Shown one piece after another: positions 16,535 to 25,574 of a stretch of DNA of 64,000 bases. Positions within the stretch are counted from its first letter, which is position 1, and each line of letters starts with the position of its first letter. The translations under genes and the position numbers were made by a program. The notes under the pieces were generated by a model, which was not told the DNA's origin, made no database searches, and was given only the letters and a program-made list of their open reading frames with translations. The stretch comes from Paenibacillus sp. H1-7 (GTDB taxonomy: Bacteria; Bacillota; Bacilli; Paenibacillales; NBRC-103111): contig NZ_CP031168.1 of assembly GCF_022354825.1 (NCBI RefSeq), positions 8,174,501-8,238,500 on the forward strand. The letters run 5' to 3'.

Positions 16535-17644
16535 CTATACCTCCAAAAAGTATGTATCAGGCTTTTCAGGATCAAAAATCTCACTAGCCCAGAATAATGT
16601 TATAACGTCTTCATCACCTGTATTGGTAATTGAATGAGTGTACCCTGCAGGTATATCTACAACCTCTGGTTCTTTTCCACTTACTATGTACTGAAGAATT
16701 TTGTCACTGTATAAATTTCTAAACTTAATAACAGCTATTCCTTGAATAACAAGGAACTTTTCCACTTTAGTATGATGCCAGTGATTACCTCTAGTGACCC
16801 CAGGTTTAGTTTTAGAAATAAAAATCTGTCCCATTGAATCAGACTTTATAAACTCCGATAACCATCCACGATTATCGACATTTTTCTTAAGTTTATAGGA
16901 AAAATCATCTTCTTCTAGGTAAGATAAAAAAGTACCATATAAAGCCTTATCAAATCTGGTTTCAAGAGGGGGCATAACTAACGTTTTTCTATTTTGACTG
17001 TAGGCATAGATCTTACTCGCAAGTTCACCTAGCTTTATTTTATGTGTTACAGAAACGCAGCCAAAATCTCCGTTTCTTGTTTCTTTCCCATCTAGAGCTC
17101 TTAAAAATTCGGTTAAAACGTCATCAATATAGCATAATGTAAGTTCAGTATTTGGATCATTTATCTGTATATCCATGTTTCTTGCTATATTATGACAGAA
17201 TGTTGCTACTACACTATTATAATTTGGTTTACACCATTTTCCGAAAACATTAGGTAATCTATATACCAGAACCTTCGCGCCCGTTTCCTTACTATAATTA
17301 AACAATGAGTCTTCCCCTGCTTTTTTGCTCCAACCATAAGGACTATCAATTTCAGCTTGTATGGAGGATGTAAAAAGTATTGGAGCTTTATTGTTATGTG
17401 ACTTTAAAAAGTTTATTAATCTTATAGTAAAGTCTGAATTACCTTCAATAAATTCATTCACATCATTAGGTCTGTTAACCCCTGCTAAATGAAATATGAA
17501 ATCACACTCACGTGTATATTTTTCTAAAATTGATTCATCATCTTCTCTACCAAATTCAAAAATCTGATGAGGCCCTTTATTTTTCAGGTGAGCAATCAAA
17601 TTTTTCCCAATAAATCCTCTGGCCCCAGTAACAAGTATCTTCAT
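16535..17644 (-). CDS. capF: bifunctional epimerase/reductase of UDP-L-FucNAc synthesis, CapF/FnlB-like
   Basis: A 369-residue protein with an N-terminal SDR domain (VTGARGFIGKNL, residues 4-15) and a C-terminal cupin domain (about 250-369, with GNHWHHTKVEKFLVI as metal-binding region). This SDR-plus-cupin layout is diagnostic for CapF, which turns the CapE product into UDP-N-acetyl-L-talosamine-type intermediates with NADPH. The ATG shares one base with the capE stop (TAATG), so translation is coupled. Three bases separate its stop from the capG start. Confidence 0.92.
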   Translation of the reverse strand: MKILVTGARGFIGKNLIAHLKNKGPHQIFEFGREDDESILEKYTRECDFIFHLAGVNRPNDVNEFIEGNSDFTIRLINFLKSHNNKAPILFTSSIQAEIDSPYGWSKKAGEDSLFNYSKETGAKVLVYRLPNVFGKWCKPNYNSVVATFCHNIARNMDIQINDPNTELTLCYIDDVLTEFLRALDGKETRNGDFGCVSVTHKIKLGELASKIYAYSQNRKTLVMPPLETRFDKALYGTFLSYLEEDDFSYKLKKNVDNRGWLSEFIKSDSMGQIFISKTKPGVTRGNHWHHTKVEKFLVIQGIAVIKFRNLYSDKILQYIVSGKEPEVVDIPAGYTHSITNTGDEDVITLFWASEIFDPEKPDTYFLEV

Positions 17645-18663
17645 TACTTTATCCAGCCCTTCAGTTCAGTTTGAATATAATCAAGCTCCAGTAATTTTCT
17701 TTTTACCTGTTCTATATCTAATCTCTGGGTATTATGGGAATTATATTCCTCTCCCATGGTAAGCATTTTATCTCCTTCATCAAAATACTTGTCATAGTTT
17801 AGATCCCTCTGATCTGCTGGAACCCTATAGAATCCATCCAAATTTTCTGCCACTACGTACTCCTCTCGTGTCAAAAGAGTTTCGTAAAGTTTTTCTCCAT
17901 GTCGGGTTCCTATCACCTTTATATCACAATTGGAGTTAAATAACTCTTTTACTGCTTGGGCAAGGTCACCAACTGTACATGCTGGAGCTTTTTGTACCAT
18001 AAGATCCCCAGCATTTGCATTGTGAAAAGCAAATACAACTAATTCGACAGCCTCTTCAAGACTCATAAGAAATCTTGTCATATTCGGGTCTGTTACTGTC
18101 AACGGCACACCATTTTTTATTTGCTCAATGAAAAGCGGGATTACTGAGCCACGTGAAGCCATAACGTTACCGTATCTAGTTCCGCAAATTAGCGTCTTAT
18201 CGGAAGATACCGTCTTTGCTTTGGCAATGAATACTTTTTCCATCATTGCCTTAGAAATACCCATAGCATTAATTGGGTAGGCAGCCTTATCTGTAGATAA
18301 ACAGATAACCTTTTGAACGCCCTGCTCTATCGCTGCTGTAAGTACATTCTCAGTTCCCAATACATTTGTTTTAACTGCTTCAAGAGGGAAAAACTCACAT
18401 GAAGGAACTTGTTTTAATGCAGCTGCATGAAATATGTAATCTACTCCATACATTGCATTTTTAACACTTGAAAGATCTCTTACATCTCCTAAATAAAACT
18501 TGAGCTTATCATGCTTATATAGTTTCCTCATATCGTCTTGTTTCTTTTCATCACGAGAAAAGATTCGAATCTCTCTAACCTCTGTATCTAAAAATCTTTT
18601 CATTACAGCATTTCCGAAAGAACCCGTTCCTCCGGTAATTAACAAAGTTTTATCTCTGAACAC
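17644..18663 (-). CDS. capE: UDP-GlcNAc 4,6-dehydratase/5-epimerase, CapE/FnlA-like
   Basis: About 339 residues. I place the start at GTG 18663 (MFRDKTLLITGG), because GGTGGG precedes it and known CapE proteins begin there; ATG 18681 is in frame but has no ribosome binding site. The NAD-binding motif TGGTGSFG lies at about 10-17. The catalytic region reads STDKAAYPINAMGISK, with MxxxK in place of the usual YxxxK of SDR enzymes, a known peculiarity of CapE. It performs the first committed step toward UDP-L-FucNAc. The sequence is very close to S. aureus CapE in every conserved block I can recall (HAAALKQVPSCEFFP, RYGNVMASRGSVIPLF). Confidence 0.93.
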   Translation of the reverse strand: MFRDKTLLITGGTGSFGNAVMKRFLDTEVREIRIFSRDEKKQDDMRKLYKHDKLKFYLGDVRDLSSVKNAMYGVDYIFHAAALKQVPSCEFFPLEAVKTNVLGTENVLTAAIEQGVQKVICLSTDKAAYPINAMGISKAMMEKVFIAKAKTVSSDKTLICGTRYGNVMASRGSVIPLFIEQIKNGVPLTVTDPNMTRFLMSLEEAVELVVFAFHNANAGDLMVQKAPACTVGDLAQAVKELFNSNCDIKVIGTRHGEKLYETLLTREEYVVAENLDGFYRVPADQRDLNYDKYFDEGDKMLTMGEEYNSHNTQRLDIEQVKRKLLELDYIQTELKGWIK

Positions 18664-18691
18664 ATTAAACCCACCAGTCATGATTGTTAGA

Positions 18692-19924
18692 TTAACTTAT
18701 TATTATTTTTATTAAATTGTAGTACATGTTCGTACATATTTCTCTCTGATAGAACTTTTCAAATACCATTCTCGCATTCACACCATGCGCACTAGTATGC
18801 TCCTTGTTCTCCATATAGTTTAGAACTAATCTCTCTAGTCCTGTGCTATCCCCTTGCTTCACATTTCCACCTGCACTAAAGGTTTCTAAATGTTTAGCAA
18901 TATCCGTTTCACTTGACATAATAGATATAACTGGCTTCCCAGCGGCTAAATATCCATATGTTTTACTCGGAACTCCTACACCCTCAATCCCAACAGCAAG
19001 ACTCACTAGACATACATCAGCAATTTTCAGGACGTCGTTGTAGTCTTCGCCTAATAAAAATCCATAAACTTTTGCGTTATTAATATTATTTGTCAAAAAA
19101 TATTGTTTAACGTAATCCGCTTTATTTCCATGACCAGTAAACAAAAAGAAAACATCATTTCTATTTTTAAGATTAGAAATACACTGTAGTATAGTGTCCA
19201 TATCTTGTGCTGTTCCCATGTTGCCACTGTAAAGAACAACAAATGGCCACCTCTCATTTAACTCTTTAAATTCTTTGTTGTGAATCTTACTTGTTTTTCC
19301 TATCTTTTTGTCATTGTACCAATTAGGTATTACTTCAATATTAGTACAATCAGGTGCAATGTTAGTATTAATCATATAACTCTTCATTTCGCTTCCAAGA
19401 GCCACAATTTTTGTAGCGTGCTGATATACTTTAGTATTGATGTATCGCATCAAGCGTTCAATAATCCCACCCTTTTTAATCGCACCTAAAATTAATGCAT
19501 TATCAGGATACACATCGAATGCTACAAAAATAAACTTAGTTTTAGTAATTTTAGATATAAGACAAGGTACCAATGGTAGAATGGGAGGGTTGGAATACAC
19601 TAGTATGCTTCTATAGTTAAGTAGACTTAATGTTTTTGATAAAATTGCTGTAAAAAAAGAAAAGAAATTAATAATCCTGCCTATTTTTGTTTTATTATTA
19701 AACTCTGTATACTTCACTCTACGAACGGTATATCCATTCAGTTCTTCTCTTAAAGGTACTTTATCCCCATGGTAATATTCTTTTGGATAACCACATAAAA
19801 CGTCCACAGACAAACCTTTTTTAACTAAATCCTCAGCAAGCTCAGTTGGTAGCGTAGCGGATGAAACATATTCTGGATAAAAATATTGGCACATGATTAG
19901 CACATCTTTTTTCAACTTGAACAC
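18692..19924 (-). CDS. GT4-family glycosyltransferase, WbuB-like
   Basis: A 410-residue GT-B enzyme. Conserved points are the N-terminal QYFYPEYVSSATLPTELA block, YSNPPILPLVPCL, FVAFDVYPDNALILGAIKKG and the C-terminal GVGVPSKTYGYLAAGKPVI. This pattern matches WbuB-type transferases that sit beside fnlABC/capEFG genes and add L-FucNAc, so FucNAc is the likely donor; that is inference from context. The start is either GTG 19924 or, with better spacing to AGGTG, TTG 19915. It directly abuts the stop of the epimerase gene. Confidence 0.86.
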   Translation of the reverse strand: MFKLKKDVLIMCQYFYPEYVSSATLPTELAEDLVKKGLSVDVLCGYPKEYYHGDKVPLREELNGYTVRRVKYTEFNNKTKIGRIINFFSFFTAILSKTLSLLNYRSILVYSNPPILPLVPCLISKITKTKFIFVAFDVYPDNALILGAIKKGGIIERLMRYINTKVYQHATKIVALGSEMKSYMINTNIAPDCTNIEVIPNWYNDKKIGKTSKIHNKEFKELNERWPFVVLYSGNMGTAQDMDTILQCISNLKNRNDVFFLFTGHGNKADYVKQYFLTNNINNAKVYGFLLGEDYNDVLKIADVCLVSLAVGIEGVGVPSKTYGYLAAGKPVISIMSSETDIAKHLETFSAGGNVKQGDSTGLERLVLNYMENKEHTSAHGVNARMVFEKFYQREICTNMYYNLIKIIIS

Positions 19925-20791
19925 CTATTTCATCTCAGTAATTTCAACTGATTTTGTAAGATCTGCAACACAGTATTCAAAATTCCGATAGTTTGATAAT
20001 TGTTTCTCAAACACCAAATTTCCAAACACCTTATTAAGAGTATTAACTTTGCTTCCTATTAGTTTAACTCCAAGTCCTAGAAGCTTAGATATAATAACTT
20101 TCCTAGCATTATTTAAAGCTATTAGCTTAATTAACTCTGTAGTATTTACGAAATCCCTGTTCTGGGGGAAGAAAATTCCTCTATCATTATAAACTAATAT
20201 CAGTCTTATAAACTCGGATAAGTTATCTACAAAAATCATGCTTCTTTGATTATCCATTAATGGAGCAATCGGGGTCTTTAATACTAGTTTTTTTAATCTG
20301 CCGTAATTTCCTGGACAATCAGGCCCGTAGATCATTGGTGCTCTTACAATTGCAACACCAAAACTAGGATCATCAAGTTTGTTTAACTCTAACTCTGCCG
20401 CCAGTTTACTTCTTCCATATTCACTGTTGGGCTTACAGACAGTTTCTTGATCTATGACAGTCTTTTGATTAACTATCCCCTCTAAACCGTATACGGACAT
20501 GCTACTCATAAAAATAAACTGCTTGATGCCAGACTGCTTAGCCTTCATAGCCAATTCAATAGTAAGATCTCTATTTACTTTGTAATAATAGTCTTTCATA
20601 TGAGGCTTTTCATATTTATGTACCACTGCAGCTGCATGAAATAAGGCATCGTACTTTGAGAAATCTTCATTTTTCCAATCCTCTGTTCTAACATCAATGG
20701 TATCTATAATATATTTATCATTCCATTGACTAAGCCAACGTTGAAGACTTAATCCTACATAACCATTTTTACCTGTTATTAAAATTCTCAT
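19925..20791 (-). CDS. NAD-dependent epimerase/4-reductase, WbpV-like
   Basis: A 288-residue extended SDR protein with GKNGYVG at 7-13 and the catalytic SMSVYG...YGRSK (Tyr-x-x-x-Lys near 145-149). It overlaps the initiating sugar-transferase gene by 4 bp (ATGA). In many loci this pair, with a membrane-bound UDP-GlcNAc 4,6-dehydratase (here 23035-24855), makes UDP-D-QuiNAc or UDP-D-FucNAc and then transfers it to undecaprenyl phosphate. I therefore favour a 4-ketoreductase over a classical UDP-glucose 4-epimerase. Stereochemistry at C4 cannot be read from the sequence. Confidence 0.8.
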   Translation of the reverse strand: MRILITGKNGYVGLSLQRWLSQWNDKYIIDTIDVRTEDWKNEDFSKYDALFHAAAVVHKYEKPHMKDYYYKVNRDLTIELAMKAKQSGIKQFIFMSSMSVYGLEGIVNQKTVIDQETVCKPNSEYGRSKLAAELELNKLDDPSFGVAIVRAPMIYGPDCPGNYGRLKKLVLKTPIAPLMDNQRSMIFVDNLSEFIRLILVYNDRGIFFPQNRDFVNTTELIKLIALNNARKVIISKLLGLGVKLIGSKVNTLNKVFGNLVFEKQLSNYRNFEYCVADLTKSVEITEMK

Positions 20792-21390
20792 TTAGATAGC
20801 TCCAAATCCTGAGAACCTTCTTTGACTCCATCACTTCTAAGAACTGCTGAAATAGTCTTAATAAATACATATATATCAAAGGTCAAACTTATCTTCCGTA
20901 CATATTCCCCGTCATAACGTGCTTTAACTGTTTCCGGCAATTCATCTCTACCATTAATTTGTGCCCATCCAGTAAGACCAGGGTATATGTCATTTGCTCC
21001 ATAACGGTCTCTCTCTTCAATTAGATCGTTTTGATTCCAAAGCGCCGGACGTGGGCCAACGATACTCATTTCACCTTTTATTATGTTTATAATTTGGGGC
21101 AACTCATCTAAACTTGTTTTTCTCAGAAACTTCCCGACCTTAGTTATGTATGCTTCAGGATCTTTTAACATGTGCGTTGGCATCTCTTTAGGGGTATCTG
21201 TCCTCATCGTCCTAAACTTTAAAATGTAAAATTCTTTTTTATTTTTGCCTACGCGCTTTTGCTTAAAGAAGATTGGTCCTTTTGAGTCCAACTTAACTAA
21301 GACTGCAATAACTACTAATAGTGGCCAAAAGAATAATAGAGCAATTGTGGATAGAAGAAAATCTGCAGTACGTTTAACTACGGGGTACAT
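20788..21390 (-). CDS. initiating sugar-phosphate transferase, PglC/WbaP-like
   Basis: A 200-residue monotopic membrane enzyme. It has one N-terminal hydrophobic helix with a proline (LLSTIALLFFWPLLVVIAVLV, about 12-32), the FKQKRVGKN and ILKFRTMRTD blocks, the catalytic SLDELPQ dyad (Asp-Glu near 95-96) and the PGLTGWAQINGR motif. This short form lacks the extra membrane domain of WbaP. It links the first sugar phosphate to undecaprenyl phosphate at the inner membrane face and so commits precursors to this polymer. Coupled by a 4 bp overlap to the reductase that probably makes its substrate. Confidence 0.9.
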   Translation of the reverse strand: MYPVVKRTADFLLSTIALLFFWPLLVVIAVLVKLDSKGPIFFKQKRVGKNKKEFYILKFRTMRTDTPKEMPTHMLKDPEAYITKVGKFLRKTSLDELPQIINIIKGEMSIVGPRPALWNQNDLIEERDRYGANDIYPGLTGWAQINGRDELPETVKARYDGEYVRKISLTFDIYVFIKTISAVLRSDGVKEGSQDLELSK

Positions 21391-21419
21391 CCCTAATGAC
21401 CACCCTTCATCAGCGTTAG

Positions 21420-22307
21420 CTAAGCATTACTAAATTTTTCATGTGTTTGTAGTACTTCTACAAGGTGCTTTAGCAGTTCACCGTTCAAATCCTCACGTCT
21501 CAAGGCAAACTCAATCGTCGTCTTAATAAACCCCAATTTCTCACCAACGTCATACCGTGTACCCTCAAAATCATAGGCATAAACCGCTTCATGCTGATTC
21601 AACTCAGCAATGGCATCCGTGAGTTGTATCTCTCCACCGGCCCCAGGTGTTTGATTATCGAGTATATCAAAGATTCTCGGGCTAAGAATGTAGCGTCCCA
21701 TTATAGCAAGATTTGAAGGAGCTTCTTCCTTCTGCGGCTTCTCAACCAAGGTAGTTACGTTATACAATCGTTCTCCAATTTCATTCCCGCTGACAATACC
21801 ATATCGGGAAACTTCGTCATCAGGTACGGTTTGCACTCCAATTACTGATGATTTGTAACGATCATATTGCTCAATCATTTGTCGTAAGCAAGGCTTATCT
21901 GCTTGAACAATATCGTCGCCCAACAGCACAGCAAACGGTTCATTACCAATAAACTTTCTTGCACACCACACTGCATGCCCTAATCCTTTGGCTTCCTTCT
22001 GCCGAATATAATGGATGTCGACCATCTTTGAGGACTTCTGGACTTCATTTAGAAGCTCCAACTTCCCTTTTTCCAATAGATTCTGCTCAAGCTCGAAGGA
22101 ATTATCGAAGTGATCTTCAATTGCTCGTTTACCTTTACCGGTAACAATAATGATGTCTTCAATCCCCGATTCGATTGCTTCTTCGACTATGTACTGGATT
22201 GTCGGTTTATCAACGATTGGAAGCATCTCTTTCGGCATTGCTTTAGTTGCGGGCAAAAACCTTGTCCCTAGGCCAGCCGCTGGTATTATTGCCTTTCTTA
22301 CTTTCAT
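21420..22307 (-). CDS. galU: UTP-glucose-1-phosphate uridylyltransferase
   Basis: A 295-residue nucleotidyltransferase with the GalU signature AAGLGTRFLPATKAMPKEML (residues 10-29), the uridine-binding VLLGDDIV, and EKPQKEEAPS plus DTPGAGGEIQLT-type blocks around 190-235. It makes UDP-glucose from glucose-1-phosphate and UTP. Its base composition is intermediate between the AT-rich island core and the flank, so it marks the transition. ATG 22307 follows AAGGGG by 10 bp. It supplies precursors for the polymer and possibly for teichoic acid or glycolipid synthesis. Confidence 0.94.
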   Translation of the reverse strand: MKVRKAIIPAAGLGTRFLPATKAMPKEMLPIVDKPTIQYIVEEAIESGIEDIIIVTGKGKRAIEDHFDNSFELEQNLLEKGKLELLNEVQKSSKMVDIHYIRQKEAKGLGHAVWCARKFIGNEPFAVLLGDDIVQADKPCLRQMIEQYDRYKSSVIGVQTVPDDEVSRYGIVSGNEIGERLYNVTTLVEKPQKEEAPSNLAIMGRYILSPRIFDILDNQTPGAGGEIQLTDAIAELNQHEAVYAYDFEGTRYDVGEKLGFIKTTIEFALRREDLNGELLKHLVEVLQTHEKFSNA

Positions 22308-22330
22308 ATCCGATTAACCCCTTCTCATAC

Positions 22331-22999
22331 TCATTCCTTCTGCGACTCCTTATAACTCTTCCCCTGACTCAACCCATATTTAGCAGCTATAGCAATAAGC
22401 TGGTTGTATTCATCCTCTGTTAGCTTCTTCAAAATAATCTTCTTCGCTTCCTTCTTCTCCTCTACGGATAAGCCATTGCTGCTCATCTTTATAAAGAGCT
22501 GAAGCTCTTCCGCACTAAGCTTACTGATCAACAACGTCAAGATTTGAGCTTTTTCCCTCGTTGTGATGGACTGCTCCACTTGCTTGGCTTTCTCTTGTGA
22601 TATTTCAGCGCTATACTTCGTTTCTTGTGCTGTATCTGACTCTTGCTTCTCAGTGTTCTGCGACGGCTTGCTGTCTTGTTGCCGCTCATTCTTAGTAGAA
22701 GACTCTTTCGAACCGTTAGTCATCTCAAGCTCAACGAGCCCGCCCCCATGATCTGCTTGGCCAGAGGATGAGGATGAGCTTGAGTTCGAAGTGTTCCTAT
22801 GATTTTGTTGCTCAGTTGCATTCGTTTGAGCCTTGGTATCGTCTGCAGCATAGACTTGTTTCTCACTACTCATTTCAACTATGAGCTCACTATTGCCGAT
22901 ATTCTTCAATACATAACTAATAGCATAATTGGAGACCAAGTAACCGCCGACAACGAGAATGACAACAAGAGAAATAACAATATACAGTGCCTTCTTCAT
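22331..22999 (-). CDS. membrane-anchored Ser/Gln-rich hypothetical protein of the EPS locus
   Basis: A 222-residue protein begun at ATG 22999 (GTG 23008 is an alternative). One N-terminal helix (about 5-24) anchors it. Residues 45-145 are low-complexity Ser/Asn/Gln/Glu/Lys with a poly-Ser run, probably an exposed flexible linker. The C-terminal 80 residues are helical and repeat the pattern L-S/T-x-E-E (KLSAEELQLF, GLSVEEKKEA, KLTEDEYNQL), like small helical domains found in Bacillales membrane proteins. It is sandwiched between galU and the dehydratase on the same strand with short gaps. I do not recognise a function; a role in polymer export or anchoring would be a guess. Confidence 0.7.
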   Translation of the reverse strand: MKKALYIVISLVVILVVGGYLVSNYAISYVLKNIGNSELIVEMSSEKQVYAADDTKAQTNATEQQNHRNTSNSSSSSSSGQADHGGGLVELEMTNGSKESSTKNERQQDSKPSQNTEKQESDTAQETKYSAEISQEKAKQVEQSITTREKAQILTLLISKLSAEELQLFIKMSSNGLSVEEKKEAKKIILKKLTEDEYNQLIAIAAKYGLSQGKSYKESQKE

Positions 23000-23034
23000 T
23001 ATTATCACCCATCCTGTCCATTGGTCTTGGTAGC

Positions 23035-24855
23035 CTAAGATACGTTTAAGAATGTAGGGACGATATGCTTCAATTCATCTGTCAGTTTGACCCGGTCTCC
23101 GAGCAGCGCTTTCTCCAGCTCTTTGATTTCAAGCTCCAATTGCGCTTTGTTGATCGTAACCGGCTTGCCGATAAAGATTCGGTCATGCTTGGTCGAGGCT
23201 ATGCCCTCTTCGTCCGTAAGGAGCTCTTCATACAGCTTCTCGCCCGGGCGAATTCCGGTGAACTCAATATGGATGTCCTCGTAAGGTACAAACCCCGATA
23301 AACGGATCAAATCCTCCGCCAATTGAACGATTCGCACCGGCTCGCCCATATCCAGGATGAAGATCTCGCCGCCTTGGGCGAAAGATCCGGCTTGGATGAC
23401 CAGCTGAACAGCCTCCGGAATGGTCATAAAATAACGAATCATTTCCTTATCGGTTACCGTGACCGGACCGCCTCTAGCAATCTGCTCCTTGAAGTAGGGA
23501 ATGACGCTCCCCCGGCTTCCCAGTACGTTACCGAATCGCACGGCTACGAATTTGGTTCGGCTTGTTTTATCCAGCGATTGAATGATCATCTCGGCAATCC
23601 GCTTGGTTGTACCCATAATGCTGGTCGGATTGACCGCTTTGTCCGAAGAAATTAAAACGAATCGCTCACAGCTGTAGCGATCCGCCGCTTCAGCCACGTT
23701 CTTCGTGCCGAATACATTATTTTTCACTGCTTCCGCAGGATTGCGTTCCATAAGAGGAACGTGCTTATGAGCTGCCGCATGGAACACAACCTCAGGACGG
23801 TATTTGGCGAATACTTCGTTAATGCGCTCCCGATCCTGAATGTCGGCAATGATCGTTTCTATATGAAGATCAGGAAAACTCCTTCTCATTTCCATCTCGA
23901 TCAAGTAAATGCTGTTCTCCCCATGCCCTAGCAGCACCAGCTGTTTGGGATGGAACGGAGCGATCTGTCTGCAAAGCTCGGAGCCTATGGAGCCGCCGGC
24001 ACCTGTAACCAGAATCGTTTTGCGTTCCACATAGTTCGCGATTCCTTCCAAATCGACGCAAATCGGATCTCTGCCGAGCAGGTCTTCCACTTCAACATCG
24101 CGGATTTCCTTCACGGTCACAGAGCCGTCTATCAGCGAATTAATACTCGGAATAATTTTCATCTTAGCTTTGGTTTGCTTGCATAGTTCGATAATATCCG
24201 ATGTCCCTCTGCGGTTGAGCGATGGTATGGCAATGATAATCTCGTCAATGTCCAATCGTTCCACCACGTCAACAATATCGTACCGCGAGCCTACTACAGG
24301 GAGATCGAATATATGCTGATTTCTCTTGTTGATATCGTCATCAATGAAAGCGACGGGATACAGTTCCGCATCCGGTGTGCTGATCATTTCTTTGGCAATA
24401 AGAACACCGCAATCTCCTGCGCCTATAATCAGCGCCTTCTTGTGAAGATTCACCGGCTTGTTCAACCGGTCTCTTACGACGCGCCATGTAAACCGGGATC
24501 CGCCGATAAGCAGAAGCATCGTTTCGTAATTGCGGAGCAAGATGGAGTAAGGCACTCTTTGAAACGTCAGAGCATGCACGGCCAAATAGGATAGTACCAC
24601 CCCGATAGTAACGGCCTTGAATATGGCCACCATCTCACCTACGCTGGCATACTGCCAAACGCGGTTGTACAGCTTGAAAAATCCCATAACGAAGATGCAA
24701 ATAACGGTGGACAAGACAAGGTACAATATCGCTTGACGCATGGAGGTAGGGGGGATCTGTCCGTCAAAACGAATATAATATGAAGTGAAAATACTTATCC
24801 AGATGATAAGTACATCAATAAAAATCATAAGCGATATTCGCTTCTCCTGGCCCAT
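23035..24855 (-). CDS. membrane-bound nucleoside-diphosphate sugar 4,6-dehydratase, WbpM/CapD-like
   Basis: About 606 residues from ATG 24855, which is better spaced from GGGGG than the ATG two codons earlier. Four N-terminal helices (within 8-125) precede two Rossmann domains, with IGAGDCGVLIA near 145 and VTGAGGSIGSELC near 285. The catalytic segment reads SSDKAVNPTSIMGTTKR, again with MxxxK. Such proteins remove water from UDP-GlcNAc to give UDP-4-keto-6-deoxy-GlcNAc. The WbpV-like reductase four genes downstream is its natural partner. Strong conservation and normal base composition suggest that it belongs to the older, shared part of the locus. Confidence 0.92.
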   Translation of the reverse strand: MGQEKRISLMIFIDVLIIWISIFTSYYIRFDGQIPPTSMRQAILYLVLSTVICIFVMGFFKLYNRVWQYASVGEMVAIFKAVTIGVVLSYLAVHALTFQRVPYSILLRNYETMLLLIGGSRFTWRVVRDRLNKPVNLHKKALIIGAGDCGVLIAKEMISTPDAELYPVAFIDDDINKRNQHIFDLPVVGSRYDIVDVVERLDIDEIIIAIPSLNRRGTSDIIELCKQTKAKMKIIPSINSLIDGSVTVKEIRDVEVEDLLGRDPICVDLEGIANYVERKTILVTGAGGSIGSELCRQIAPFHPKQLVLLGHGENSIYLIEMEMRRSFPDLHIETIIADIQDRERINEVFAKYRPEVVFHAAAHKHVPLMERNPAEAVKNNVFGTKNVAEAADRYSCERFVLISSDKAVNPTSIMGTTKRIAEMIIQSLDKTSRTKFVAVRFGNVLGSRGSVIPYFKEQIARGGPVTVTDKEMIRYFMTIPEAVQLVIQAGSFAQGGEIFILDMGEPVRIVQLAEDLIRLSGFVPYEDIHIEFTGIRPGEKLYEELLTDEEGIASTKHDRIFIGKPVTINKAQLELEIKELEKALLGDRVKLTDELKHIVPTFLNVS

Positions 24856-24884
24856 GTTCATCCCCCGTTATTGATTCTCTCTCT

Positions 24885-25574
24885 TTATTCCTTAGTGCCG
24901 TAATAATAGTAATAGTAAGATTCCGAGCTTTTGCGGTTCATGTTGTTGAGTACTACACCCAGTATTCTGGCCTTTACATAATCCAAATTCGCTTTGGCTT
25001 TCATCGCCATCTCGCGTTTGACCTTGCCGGAGTCGATGACAAGAATAACGCCATCACACTTTGAGGCAACGATCTGCGCATCCGTAACAGCCAACGCAGG
25101 TGGAGTATCGATCAGAATAATATCGAATTGGTCCTTCAAATCCTCCAGCAAAGCACCCATTCTCCTGGAAGCCAGCATCTCGGAAGGATTCGGTGGAATA
25201 GGGCCGGAGGTAATGACGGACAAATTCGGAACCTTCGTCTCCCTGATGACTTCAGCCAGCATCCCTCTGTTGGAGAGAGCATTGGTCAGCCCGAAACGGT
25301 TCGTCAAGTTGAATGTGTGGTGCATCGTTGGCTTGCGCAGATCGGCATCAATAAGAACGACGCTCTTATCGGATTGAGCATAGGCTACAGCCAAATTCGT
25401 AATGGTCGTCGACTTCCCTTCACCAGGACCTGCTGATGTAACCATAATCGTACGAATTTCTTCATCAATCGCAGAAAACTGGATATTCGTTCTAAGCGAG
25501 CGATACGCTTCAGAAATCGGAGACTTGGGATTGTCGTGCGTTATGATTGGCCGACTATTGGTTGACGGTAACAC
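24885..25574 (-). CDS. CpsD/CapB-family tyrosine-protein kinase
   Basis: About 229 residues. GTG 25574 follows AGGTGAG at good spacing; GTG 25586, four codons earlier, is an alternative. Walker A SAGPGEGKST lies near 47-56, the A' motif VLIDADLRKP near 73-82, and the tail carries six consecutive tyrosines, the autophosphorylation cluster of bacterial tyrosine kinases. It needs the membrane activator encoded just upstream, whose gene it overlaps by about 20 bp. Phosphorylation cycles of this kinase regulate polymer length and export and are reversed by the CpsB phosphatase at 29090-29851. Confidence 0.93.
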   Translation of the reverse strand: MLPSTNSRPIITHDNPKSPISEAYRSLRTNIQFSAIDEEIRTIMVTSAGPGEGKSTTITNLAVAYAQSDKSVVLIDADLRKPTMHHTFNLTNRFGLTNALSNRGMLAEVIRETKVPNLSVITSGPIPPNPSEMLASRRMGALLEDLKDQFDIILIDTPPALAVTDAQIVASKCDGVILVIDSGKVKREMAMKAKANLDYVKARILGVVLNNMNRKSSESYYYYYYGTKE

